This document shows, piece by piece, positions 34,201 to 40,226 of a DNA stretch of 64,000 bases. This DNA comes from COE1 sp949066965 (lineage in GTDB: Bacteria; Bacillota; Clostridia; Lachnospirales; Lachnospiraceae): assembly GCA_949066965.1 (NCBI GenBank), contig CARTDA010000009.1, positions 45,745 to 109,744 on the forward strand, in the 5' to 3' direction. The notes beneath the pieces are model-generated. The model was not told the origin of the DNA and ran no database searches. It saw only the letters and a list, made by a program, of their open reading frames with translations. The first letter of the stretch is position 1; every line of letters starts with the position of its first letter. The position numbers and the translations under genes were made by a program.

Positions 34201-34638
34201 GCATTCTTCTTCCGTTTCATCCTCTGCTGCCGTTTCTGTCTCTTCCCCTGTTGCCGTTTCCGTCTCTTCTGTCATTTCTTCGCTGACGCTGCTTTCTTCT
34301 GTTGTGCTCTCCCCGCCTGTACGTTCTTCGCCTGTGTCCTCCTCGCTTGCACGCTCCTGCGTTGTATTTTCCGGACCGCTTTCCTCCGTTGTCCTTTCTT
34401 CGGCTGTGCTTTCCTCAGCAGTGTGTTCTTCCGCACTGTCCTTGCCCATATCCATGTCCGTCTCCGGTTTTGACCCTTCTTCTGCGTTTTCCTCAGAAAC
34501 ATCCGACTTACCTTCCTCCGAAAGTTCTGTTTTCCCGGAAATCTCAGAAGCATTTGCTGTCACCGGATTCACACTTCCCACAAGCAGCACGCCTGAAAGA
34601 ATCAACGCCATGATTCTTTTGTTCTTGTTCCTTAGCAT
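28219..34638 (-). CDS. Giant secreted GH10 endo-xylanase with CBM22-like, CBM9, FIVAR and Ig-like repeats
   Basis: 2139 residues. A signal peptide (to about 30) is followed by an acidic Thr/Glu/Ser-rich linker (about 35-150), two CBM22-like beta-sandwich modules (about 155-320 and 330-515), a GH10 barrel (about 535-910) with acid/base Glu in GWDVVNEAV (near 702) and nucleophile in QLTELDLKASDD (near 820), plus VRGHVLVWHSQAP. A CBM9-type module follows (about 1063-1250; VDGEKEAVWDAA, ARLLWDDQYLYVLADV). Then come four FIVAR helical repeats (about 1257-1540; 'Y..ESWKAFAGALQEAK') and roughly seven Ig-like repeats (about 1543-2116; 'DYTVTYKKNTKPTENAEVIIKGKGNYSGS'). No sortase signal is seen. AGGAGGT lies 4 bases before the ATG. 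It would depolymerise xylan outside the cell for the importer and cytosolic enzymes encoded upstream. Confidence 0.93.
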   Translation of the reverse strand: MLRNKNKRIMALILSGVLLVGSVNPVTANASEISGKTELSEEGKSDVSEENAEEGSKPETDMDMGKDSAEEHTAEESTAEERTTEESGPENTTQERASEEDTGEERTGGESTTEESSVSEEMTEETETATGEETETAAEDETEEECIALESDRQIRDSILKDYNPSFENLSDGKLDWWNDLSWGKTNIARESYGESGRPSEECGDYYLAVSPDADKKSGTQICHTNIAGIIKPEVTYEYTYFARLSEGTESGEVRFQVTSASEDWASSRMAEVNPDSEAILESNQWKQISGTFRIPAHDKHEQVKIEFLGSDGLSFCIDDLRVAAIDKGDIEYGDNLVKNPYFAESDLSVWGASKGSADIKAAKADEAVFDEVTSYGVIENRTSSHDCFAQDMTAVIQSGKSYEYSFYAMLDADDYKDAPPEQKEVSFLPYVRVDGTYTYWGSNDSGILDSGCVKKIPAGEWVKFEGSFNPKFEGEAEELVIRILEQGTNYGNGDCVKGRYYVTGVTIHEVKKPVKEIEWDIPDLKDTVSGEDGIGSDAYTGALLTVSDLADKPLMDLVQKHFNAVTFENELKMDALFDYHDSNNSAPGFETITWTRADGTEMKDYKVPTLDYSRAEKILDALKEWNTGHPDNVIKVRGHVLVWHSQAPEWFFREDWDINKPDVTPDVMDARQEWYIKTVLEHFTGESSPYKGMFYGWDVVNEAVSDDTGTYRNENEKSSWWRVYKSEDFIVNAFRYANYYAPSDIELYYNDYNECVKKKVPGIEKLLKEVKSHEEDEELPTRISAMGMQSHHTVSSPTASQLRDAAVRYGKIVGKVQLTELDLKASDDFDGTDDTLQNEYTKQAYRYKEIYDVMREVDAMDGIDVNGITIWGVIDGNSWLQEGSDVGGGADGSKRQVPLLFDDDYKAKPSFYAFVNAEKLEPYIRSVTVLQASGDDPYENGKIYEIQGIDAQFVPVWTDTELKVQVTVSDTTDDANDAVRLYIDWDKSASVTSVVKTRADSQEREGGYVAELTVPRELVPAADFRMDVVVSDNGKKHAFNDMTMNQETSSKYYASAVTKPYMSIGRVGNGLITVDGEKEAVWDAAKEVRLYVRKDSAKASASARLLWDDQYLYVLADVTDSALDDTAEYAHEQDSFEVFIDENNHKTDSYEEDDTQYRISYQNIRSFNGPKYSEENIESATAVTENGYLVEAAFRWTDITPAPGDKIGIDLQINDAEGGKRIGTVSWYDESGRGWESPGVFGTAALGGLVSTPEPDVREELDSLIGECVQFLKDAKEEDYTPETWKTFTEALDAAKIVKEDANAAPETVKQACETLKQAKEGLLPFTVTKDSLKSLIDACDALEQESYSGESWKAFAGALQEAKDIWEKPDASQEEMNSAYKALVEARTALKPNTPEEKELRNLTAECGTLEKDAYTEESWIPFAKALDEARAVLANPVPSQEEVQKALDALKKAKAELQKKDESAPVNKDQLLELIGKCGNLNPNDYTKDSWDACKKALEDARAVSENAAATQEEIQNAAARLSEALSQLREREGLWAFDIDDIIYTGKALKPQVTVYDGRTLLAPGRDYTVTYKKNTKPTENAEVIIKGKGNYSGSITKHFRIVPKNLADDDIVIPNLYVKAPKAGKSVTAAPVVTRNGKKLNKKDFTVDAVKDWTGAKVEQVTGPGTYTVAVKGVDANGYTGIREIQMVVLNSSQVLMSAVKVTGIQNKEYTGEKIIPEFTVKYGQNTLVPNQDYQVICDAAEVGAATAVIKGIGETYVGEKTVTFKITGIALKAKDVTLESAVNLSYTGSAITPAVKIAGAEQDRDFTVAYDKNVQAGTASVTVKGIGKYTGTVKKTFRIAPFDIRNNPEGKLSYNTTDIKAPYRKGGSKLDAADLGAVFNGRNLVEGVDYTMAYSGNRKLGAATFKIIGKGNFKGTTAPVSFTVTQQDIASLTNIIISDVTKKNAKKYGNVNLTIRDFDGKALKKGTDYTVAYTKQDGTTPIEGTPGVGDVIRATIKGTNCYTGTACADFRIIEDSVDISRAKVKVEPQSYTGKEIILSEINPDTGKQQIFVTMKTGGAEKALREGTDYEILTNGYSKNIFKGTGKMTIRGINGYGGIKTVSFRINARQMEHVEWYDNLYQRTKSWFRERFNN
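30020..30870 (-). repeat. Four FIVAR repeats within the GH10 xylanase
   Basis: Four helical units of about 70 residues each carry a conserved 'Y-T-x-E-S-W-x-x-F-x-x-A-L-x-x-A' core. FIVAR modules in other Gram-positive surface proteins are linked to wall or matrix attachment, so these may hold the enzyme at the cell. Confidence 0.8.
34190..34530 (-). repeat. Glu/Thr/Ser-rich N-terminal linker of the GH10 xylanase
   Basis: In-frame low-complexity coding DNA made of short units such as EESTAEERTTEES and ETETATGEETETAA. It resembles the C-terminal tail of the giant GH16 (6530-6755) but sits at the other end of the protein. Confidence 0.75.
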
Positions 34639-34791
34639 ACAAACCTCCTTGACCTTACAACAGGTATACCAATTAATAATTTACCTTTACATTTTAAAGA
34701 AAAATGCACCTTTCTGTAACCTGTCAAACTAAAGGTTATGCCTATCATTTTTATGGAAAAACCGGGAAACAGACCATCTTTCTTCCTGCAC
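34639..34791 (-). promoter_or_regulatory. Upstream region of the GH10 gene
   Basis: The 153 bases between the uxuB-side terminator and the GH10 start contain TTGACA (minus strand 34727-34722), a perfect -35, but no good -10 at 17 bases; TTTAAA is further along. Nothing else was recognised. The gene therefore probably has its own promoter separate from the xylan operon. Confidence 0.4.
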
Positions 34792-34842
34792 AAAAAAGTC
34801 ATGCCCGGCATCATACAGCGATGACACCTGGCATGACTTTTT
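34792..34842 (-). terminator. Terminator of the glucuronoxylan operon
   Basis: A perfect 13-bp stem, AAAAAGTCATGCC (34793-34805) with GGCATGACTTTTT (34830-34842), encloses a 24-base loop, and the minus strand exits into a run of T. It lies 6 bases after the fructuronate reductase stop codon and probably works in both directions. Confidence 0.85.
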
Positions 34843-34848
34843 ATTCAT

Positions 34849-36453
34849 TTATTCCAATCCGTCCAGCGTTCTTTGGACTGCGCCTGTCCCTGCTATCAGT
34901 TCCTGAAAATATCCGCAGACTTTTTCTGCAAGACCCGCTTCATAGAGGTTCACACCGAATATCTGCGCATTTTCCATAACCGGCTTCAGCACAGCCTCCA
35001 CGTCCCTGTCTCCAAGCCGGATTTTCTGCATCTGCGGACACAGCGTCTCCAGCATCGGGTCCGGGCTTAACGCAAACGGCGCCCCCTTATCGTCCACTGC
35101 CATCAGATAGCGCAGCCACCCGGCATACACAAGCGGTATCACCTGCAAATCTTCTACCTTCAGACCTTCATCCGCCCCATATGCCCTGATGGTTTCCCCG
35201 AAACGGATTGGCAGTTTCTGCGAGGTATCCGTCGCGATTCTCTGCGGCGTGTCCGGCAGAAACGGATTGGGCAGCCGAACCTTTAACACCGTGTCAAGAA
35301 ACGCCTTCGGGTCAAGTATTTCCGGATTGACTACGACAGGAAGCCCTTCCTGATATCCTACCCGCTCCACCAGCCGGACAAGCGCCTCGTCCTTCATCTC
35401 ATCGGCAATTTTCCGGTACCCGAGCAGACAGCCAAAAACCGCAAGGCAGGTATGCAGGGGATTCAGGCAAGTGCATACTTTCATTTTCTCAACCTTGTCC
35501 ACTGTTTCACGTTCCGTAAACAGGACTCCGCCATCCTCCAGACGAGGCCTTCCATTTGGAAAGCTGTCCTCAATCACAAGGTATCCTGTCTCCTCCGCGT
35601 TGACAAAGGGCGCCGCATACGTATTTCGCGACGTGACGGCAGCGCCGCATTCCTCCACGCCGTCCTTCTCCAGAATATCTCTCACGGCATCATCCGGTCT
35701 GGGCGTAATCTTGTCAATCATGCTCCATGGAAAGGTAACCTTTCCGGAATCAATATATTCCGGAAATCCCGCATCTGCCTTTTTGTTTTCCGCCCATGCC
35801 TTCGCGAAGGCCAGGACAGCCGCGTGCAGCCTGTCCCCATTGTGGGCGCAGTTGTCTGTGCTGACCATTGCAGCCGGTTTTTCGCCTGCACAAAACCGCG
35901 CATGGAGCAGCGCTGCCACCTTTCCCATATAGCTTGCAGGTTTTTCCGGGCCATTGGCAAAATCAGCCATCACCTCCGGCAGATATTCCCCTTTTGCGTC
36001 CGTCAGGCAGTATCCCTTTTCCGTAATCGTAAAAGTAATCATCTGTAAGGAATCCTTTGTAAAAATCTCCTTTAATCTTGTGTATGCTGCGGGATTGCCC
36101 GAATCCAGCGGCAATGCCTCCGCAACACTTCCGATTACCTCCTTGTCAACCGTTCCGTCCGCCTTTAACGTCACGGCAATTCCCAGATTGTCATGCGTCG
36201 CATAGACCCGATCTATGATTTCATAGTCAAATCCCTCCGCAACGATAATCCCCCTGTCAAGCCTGCCATCGTTCAGCATTCTCTGCGCAATGGCTGCATG
36301 AAACGCACGGAATAAGTTTCCGGCTCCAAAATGAACCCAGAGCGGGTTCTCCTGTGTGGCTTTTTTCATCTGTACAATGTCATATTGTGGAAGCCGGTAT
36401 CCCTTTGCCTCCCACTGGTTCCTGTCCGCAATTCCCTGCAAATCTATTTTCAT
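34849..36453 (-). CDS. uxuB: Fructuronate reductase (mannitol dehydrogenase family)
   Basis: 534 residues from ATG 36453, which has GAGGTG with a 6-base spacer; the ATG at 36471 has none. The N-terminal nucleotide-binding part has VHFGAGNLFRAFHAAIAQRML and later GIIVAEGFDYEII. The C-terminal part includes NPLHTCLAVFGCLLGYRKIADE, the conserved active-site region of the long-chain mannitol dehydrogenase family, where Lys and His/Asn contribute. Family reaction: D-fructuronate plus NADH to D-mannonate. It directly follows the mannonate dehydratase gene in the xylan operon, which makes the uronate assignment much stronger than mannitol or tagaturonate. It is the last gene before the terminator. 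Confidence 0.87.
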   Translation of the reverse strand: MKIDLQGIADRNQWEAKGYRLPQYDIVQMKKATQENPLWVHFGAGNLFRAFHAAIAQRMLNDGRLDRGIIVAEGFDYEIIDRVYATHDNLGIAVTLKADGTVDKEVIGSVAEALPLDSGNPAAYTRLKEIFTKDSLQMITFTITEKGYCLTDAKGEYLPEVMADFANGPEKPASYMGKVAALLHARFCAGEKPAAMVSTDNCAHNGDRLHAAVLAFAKAWAENKKADAGFPEYIDSGKVTFPWSMIDKITPRPDDAVRDILEKDGVEECGAAVTSRNTYAAPFVNAEETGYLVIEDSFPNGRPRLEDGGVLFTERETVDKVEKMKVCTCLNPLHTCLAVFGCLLGYRKIADEMKDEALVRLVERVGYQEGLPVVVNPEILDPKAFLDTVLKVRLPNPFLPDTPQRIATDTSQKLPIRFGETIRAYGADEGLKVEDLQVIPLVYAGWLRYLMAVDDKGAPFALSPDPMLETLCPQMQKIRLGDRDVEAVLKPVMENAQIFGVNLYEAGLAEKVCGYFQELIAGTGAVQRTLDGLE

Positions 36454-36477
36454 ATTCCGCACCTCATTCATTGGGTT

Positions 36478-37557
36478 TTATTGCCGTTTTCCATCTTCCG
36501 ATTTTCGGATTGCCTCCCACAGGCCATTCAGGTATGCAGCGCCGAGCGCGCGGTCATAAAGCCCATATCCAGGCATTGCCGTCTCCCCCCATATCATGCG
36601 TCCGTGGTCTGGCCTGACAGGTCCGTTAAATCCTGTCTCGTACAGCGCCTTCATAATCTCGTACATGTCAAAATCGCCGTCCTCTGACAAATGTGCCGCC
36701 TCCTCGAAATCCGTCGGTGAGCGGAACTTTAAATTGCGCACATGCGCAAAATGGATTCTGCCTTTCAGCGCGCGTATCATATCCGGCAAATCATTTTCCC
36801 TGTTTGTGCCATATGAGCCGGAACAGAACGTGACCCCGTTATGCGGATTGTCAACCATCTTCATCATGCGCAGGATATTCTTCTTGTTGATGATAATGCG
36901 CGGAAGCCCAAACACGCTCCATGCAGGGTCGTCCGGATGGATTGCCATGTTGATGTCATACCTGTCGCATACCGGCATGATTTTTTCCAGAAAATACTTC
37001 AGGTTGTCGAATAATTTTTCATCATCCACTTCCCTGTACAGTTCAAACAGTTCCCTTACCTGTGCCATTCTCTCCGGCTCCCATCCGGGCATGATGCTTC
37101 CATTGGCATCACCAGATATGGATGCAAACATTTTTTCAGGCTCCAGTGCATCAACCGCTTCCTGCGTGTAGGCAAGCACGGTGGAGCCGTCCGTCCGCTT
37201 TCTGGCAAGCTCCGTCCTTGTCCAGTCAAAAACAGGCATAAAGTTATAGCACACCAGATGAATCCCTTCTTTTCCCAGATTCTCCAGGGTCTCTATGTAA
37301 TTTGCAATATATGTTTCCCGCTCAGGCAGTCCTGCCTTGATTGCCTCGTGTACATTCACACTCTCGATTCCGGCAATGTGCAGGCCGGATGCTTCCACCT
37401 CGCCGGCGAGCCGGCGGATTTTCTCCCGCTCCCACACTTCGCCTGCCTTCGCGCCATACAATGTCGTAATCACGCCTGTCACGCCGGGTATCTGCCGAAT
37501 CTGGCCTAACGTAACCGTATCAAACGCTGAACCATACCATCTCAATGTCATTTCCAT
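36478..37557 (-). CDS. uxuA: Mannonate dehydratase
   Basis: 359 residues, the length of Gram-positive UxuA. The TIM-barrel enzyme shows MAIHPDDPAWSVFGLPRII, VTFCSGSYGTNRENDL, IHFAHVRNL and VRPDHGRMIWGE, the metal-binding and active-site segments of the family. It removes water from D-mannonate to give 2-keto-3-deoxygluconate. GAGGAG precedes the ATG. In this operon it would process glucuronate released from xylan side chains by the GH115 enzyme, after isomerisation to fructuronate by a UxaC that is not encoded here. Confidence 0.93.
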   Translation of the reverse strand: MEMTLRWYGSAFDTVTLGQIRQIPGVTGVITTLYGAKAGEVWEREKIRRLAGEVEASGLHIAGIESVNVHEAIKAGLPERETYIANYIETLENLGKEGIHLVCYNFMPVFDWTRTELARKRTDGSTVLAYTQEAVDALEPEKMFASISGDANGSIMPGWEPERMAQVRELFELYREVDDEKLFDNLKYFLEKIMPVCDRYDINMAIHPDDPAWSVFGLPRIIINKKNILRMMKMVDNPHNGVTFCSGSYGTNRENDLPDMIRALKGRIHFAHVRNLKFRSPTDFEEAAHLSEDGDFDMYEIMKALYETGFNGPVRPDHGRMIWGETAMPGYGLYDRALGAAYLNGLWEAIRKSEDGKRQ

Positions 37558-37580
37558 CTTCTGATTCTCCTCATAAAATA

Positions 37581-38714
37581 TTACTGCCAGATTCTGTAAT
37601 TTCCGCTAAGCGCCAGAAACGCAAAGAAATACAGGCAATTGTCATAATATCTTCTGTCCCCTGTGCGCATGGGCAGTTTCCAGAACCGTTCCACCCACTC
37701 CCTGCTGCTGTCTGTGCGTGCCGCGAGTACCGACGCTGCTGTCGCTGCCAGAATGGCTGTCGGATGAAGTGCGTGTTCCCCCGCTATCCTTCCATCCACC
37801 TCATAGATATGGTATGTATTCCTGCGGCAGTCCTCAAGCAGAAACTCCTGTATTGCCTGTGCCGCATGGCACTGCCCCTCGTCTTTTCCAAACCACTCGT
37901 AGTCGAGCCCGATGTTTGCCACCGTGCGGTAGGAGTCACTGTAAAACCAGTCGTGCCGCTCATCCGTCCATGGCAGCCTCCTGTGCATCGGGCTTCCGTC
38001 AAACTCAGCATATTCTGCCGAGAAACCGGTTTTGGCATGGCACGCATTCTTAAGATATCTGCGGCTCTCAAGCGCTGCCCTGTCCCAGAATGAACGGTCC
38101 TCCTCGTAAGCCCACAGTGCAAAAAGCTCATAAAAATGTGGCAGGTGATAGGACGGGTCTGTAAAGTCACTGCCAGGGACAAATAAAATCTGATGGTTGT
38201 CCCTGTTCCACATCGGGACGCCTGCCCTGCCGTTTTCCCCTTTGTGCAGACATGCCCGCAAAATCTCCTTTGCCTCATGGGAATAATTGAAAATTCCGTC
38301 CCTGTCCCCCCATCTGTGCGCCGCAAAAAACAGCGCCATTGCAAAAAATTCCTCGCCGTCCGGCGCAGGACCGTCTGCATTCTTCGTCCCGTCCGTCGCG
38401 CACGACCATGCAAAATAGCCTTCATTTTCCCCATCCTGCATCCACATATAAGTCTTTGCCCATTTCCATAGCCGGTCAAACTCCTCGTGCATGTCCAGCT
38501 GCACACAAATCATCATTCCATACGACATTCCTTCCGTGCGTGCATCATTGTTCCCAGTATCCATAATATACGCCATGTCATCCCCTGCAGGATAATAGAC
38601 ACGCACATCCTCCGCCCCATAAAAGAACGCATCACGAATTTCCACAAGCCGCTTTTCAACCTGCCCCGGCTCAATGCCAATTTCCACAAATACATTGCGG
38701 TACTGTCTCTCCAT
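37581..38714 (-). CDS. GH8 reducing-end xylose-releasing exo-oligoxylanase (Rex type)
   Basis: 377 residues, no signal peptide. NNDARTEGMSYGMMICVQLD near residue 60 carries the GH8 general-acid Glu; GYFAWSCATDGTKNADGPAPDGEEFFAMALFFAAHRWG and LPWTDERHDWFYSDSYRT fit the (alpha/alpha)6 GH8 barrel and the Rex group, which trims xylose from the reducing end of xylo-oligosaccharides. Cytosolic position with GH3, GH43 and GH115 supports that over endo-glucanase activity. GGAGGG lies 8 bases before the ATG. It lies 23 bases upstream of uxuA. Confidence 0.87.
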   Translation of the reverse strand: MERQYRNVFVEIGIEPGQVEKRLVEIRDAFFYGAEDVRVYYPAGDDMAYIMDTGNNDARTEGMSYGMMICVQLDMHEEFDRLWKWAKTYMWMQDGENEGYFAWSCATDGTKNADGPAPDGEEFFAMALFFAAHRWGDRDGIFNYSHEAKEILRACLHKGENGRAGVPMWNRDNHQILFVPGSDFTDPSYHLPHFYELFALWAYEEDRSFWDRAALESRRYLKNACHAKTGFSAEYAEFDGSPMHRRLPWTDERHDWFYSDSYRTVANIGLDYEWFGKDEGQCHAAQAIQEFLLEDCRRNTYHIYEVDGRIAGEHALHPTAILAATAASVLAARTDSSREWVERFWKLPMRTGDRRYYDNCLYFFAFLALSGNYRIWQ

Positions 38715-38773
38715 ACCAGCTTCCCTCCATACTACTATATCGTATCAATTCAGTCTTTTTTCCTGCACGCTTC

Positions 38774-40222
38774 CTATCCTTCTGCCGAAAACTCCCATGT
38801 GTATACTTCGTATCCCTCTCCCATGAATACAAAATAGAGGTCATGAATGCCGTCCGGACATTTCCGCACTGCTGCCGAACAGACTGTAAGGATGTCCGTA
38901 CTTGCAGGAAGCAGTTCCACAAGGCACATTTCTTCCCCGCTCAGGCTGTCCAGAAATACCCTGACACAGCCTGATTTGCTCCCGCGCACAGACACCTCCA
39001 GCGTCCTTGCCTTTCTGTCTCCGAAGTCGACATTGCTGACTTCAATCCAGCATCCGTCTGATATCCCCGTAACAATCATATCGCCGGAACCGCAGCGCAG
39101 TGCGCACTCCCCATACTGTGTCGTCATGATTCCGCCCATCGCAGTCATTGTGACCGCCTTGTTGGTACGGTATGGGTCAAACGCCTTAATCGGCGGCACG
39201 CCTTCCCTTGTTGCCTGTATTTTTCCAATGCTTCCGTTTTCATCAATCTGTACGGCATCAATTCCCGTACACCTGTAATTTTGCAGCACACCCATCCTCT
39301 CCTCGAGAATCCTTGTGTGATAGGACATATACCACCTGCCATGAAAACGGAACATGCAATGATGGTTATTTCCCTCCAGGCCGAAAAAAAAGTCAGGGTT
39401 TTTTAAGACGGAACCAGTCAGCGTGAATGGTCCCATCGGGTGGTCGCCTGTCATGACCATAATCTCTCCCCTGCCAAATCCAAGCTCCGCCTCCTTCTCC
39501 TCCGGTACGGAAAAGTTGGAGCAGTAGGAATAGTAATACCTGCCGTTTATCTTATTGATACCGGAATCCTCATACAGATAGGGTACGTCGGCAATCACAG
39601 CCGGCTCCCCCTGAATACTTATCATATCCCTGCCAAGCCTTGCCACCCTTGCCGTCCCTGGGTTTGCAGCCTTGCCGGGATCCGGGATTCCCCCTCCGAA
39701 ATAAATATACGCCTCACCGTCGTCATCCACCAGTACCGCCGGATCAAAAAGCCATGTGACCGCGCCGCAGGTTGGTGTCTGTCTGGAAATCAGCGGTTTT
39801 TGAAGAACATCCGCAAAAGGTCCGACAGGGCTGTCCCCCTCCAGCACCGCAATCCCGTCCCCGCCGTTTGCAAAGTACAGGAAAAACTTCATTTTTCCGT
39901 CAATCTCTTTACAAACAGCCGCCGGCGCCCATGAATTCCTGCTCCACCGCGCTGCGCCCTTGCTGCCCGCCGCATACACCGTTCCATGGTCTGTCCAGTT
40001 TACCAGATCCTCGGAGGATATGACACTGATGGTATCAATCTGGGAATATACATTTTCGGTGATTTGTCCGTTTTCATTTCGGATGAATGTGTCCCCTGTC
40101 ATATATAGATAAACCCTGTCCCCATATACAAGCGCATACGGATCTGCCCCGAACCGCTGTGTCATGACCGGGTTGTGTTCCCCCTGCCTTTTATAGCCTG
40201 TCTTTAATGTAAAATGATGCAT
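38774..40222 (-). CDS. Cytosolic GH43 arabinofuranosidase/xylosidase with CBM6
   Basis: 482 residues from ATG 40222, which has GGAGGG 10 bases upstream and starts 4 bases after the GH115 stop; an upstream in-frame ATG at 40354 would overlap GH115 heavily and is rejected. The five-blade propeller holds RFGADPYALVYGDRVYLYMTGDT (catalytic base Asp), WLFDPAVLVDDDGEAYIYFGGG and FEGNNHHCMF-like active-site parts. The C-terminal about 130 residues form a CBM6-type sandwich (ISDGCWIEVSNVDFG, HDLYFVFMGEGYEVY). No signal peptide. The layout matches arabinoxylan arabinofuranohydrolases, so removal of arabinose from oligosaccharides is likely, though xylosidase activity is possible. A CBM on a cytosolic enzyme is a little unusual. 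Confidence 0.85.
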   Translation of the reverse strand: MHHFTLKTGYKRQGEHNPVMTQRFGADPYALVYGDRVYLYMTGDTFIRNENGQITENVYSQIDTISVISSEDLVNWTDHGTVYAAGSKGAARWSRNSWAPAAVCKEIDGKMKFFLYFANGGDGIAVLEGDSPVGPFADVLQKPLISRQTPTCGAVTWLFDPAVLVDDDGEAYIYFGGGIPDPGKAANPGTARVARLGRDMISIQGEPAVIADVPYLYEDSGINKINGRYYYSYCSNFSVPEEKEAELGFGRGEIMVMTGDHPMGPFTLTGSVLKNPDFFFGLEGNNHHCMFRFHGRWYMSYHTRILEERMGVLQNYRCTGIDAVQIDENGSIGKIQATREGVPPIKAFDPYRTNKAVTMTAMGGIMTTQYGECALRCGSGDMIVTGISDGCWIEVSNVDFGDRKARTLEVSVRGSKSGCVRVFLDSLSGEEMCLVELLPASTDILTVCSAAVRKCPDGIHDLYFVFMGEGYEVYTWEFSAEG

Positions 40223-40226
40223 CTTC

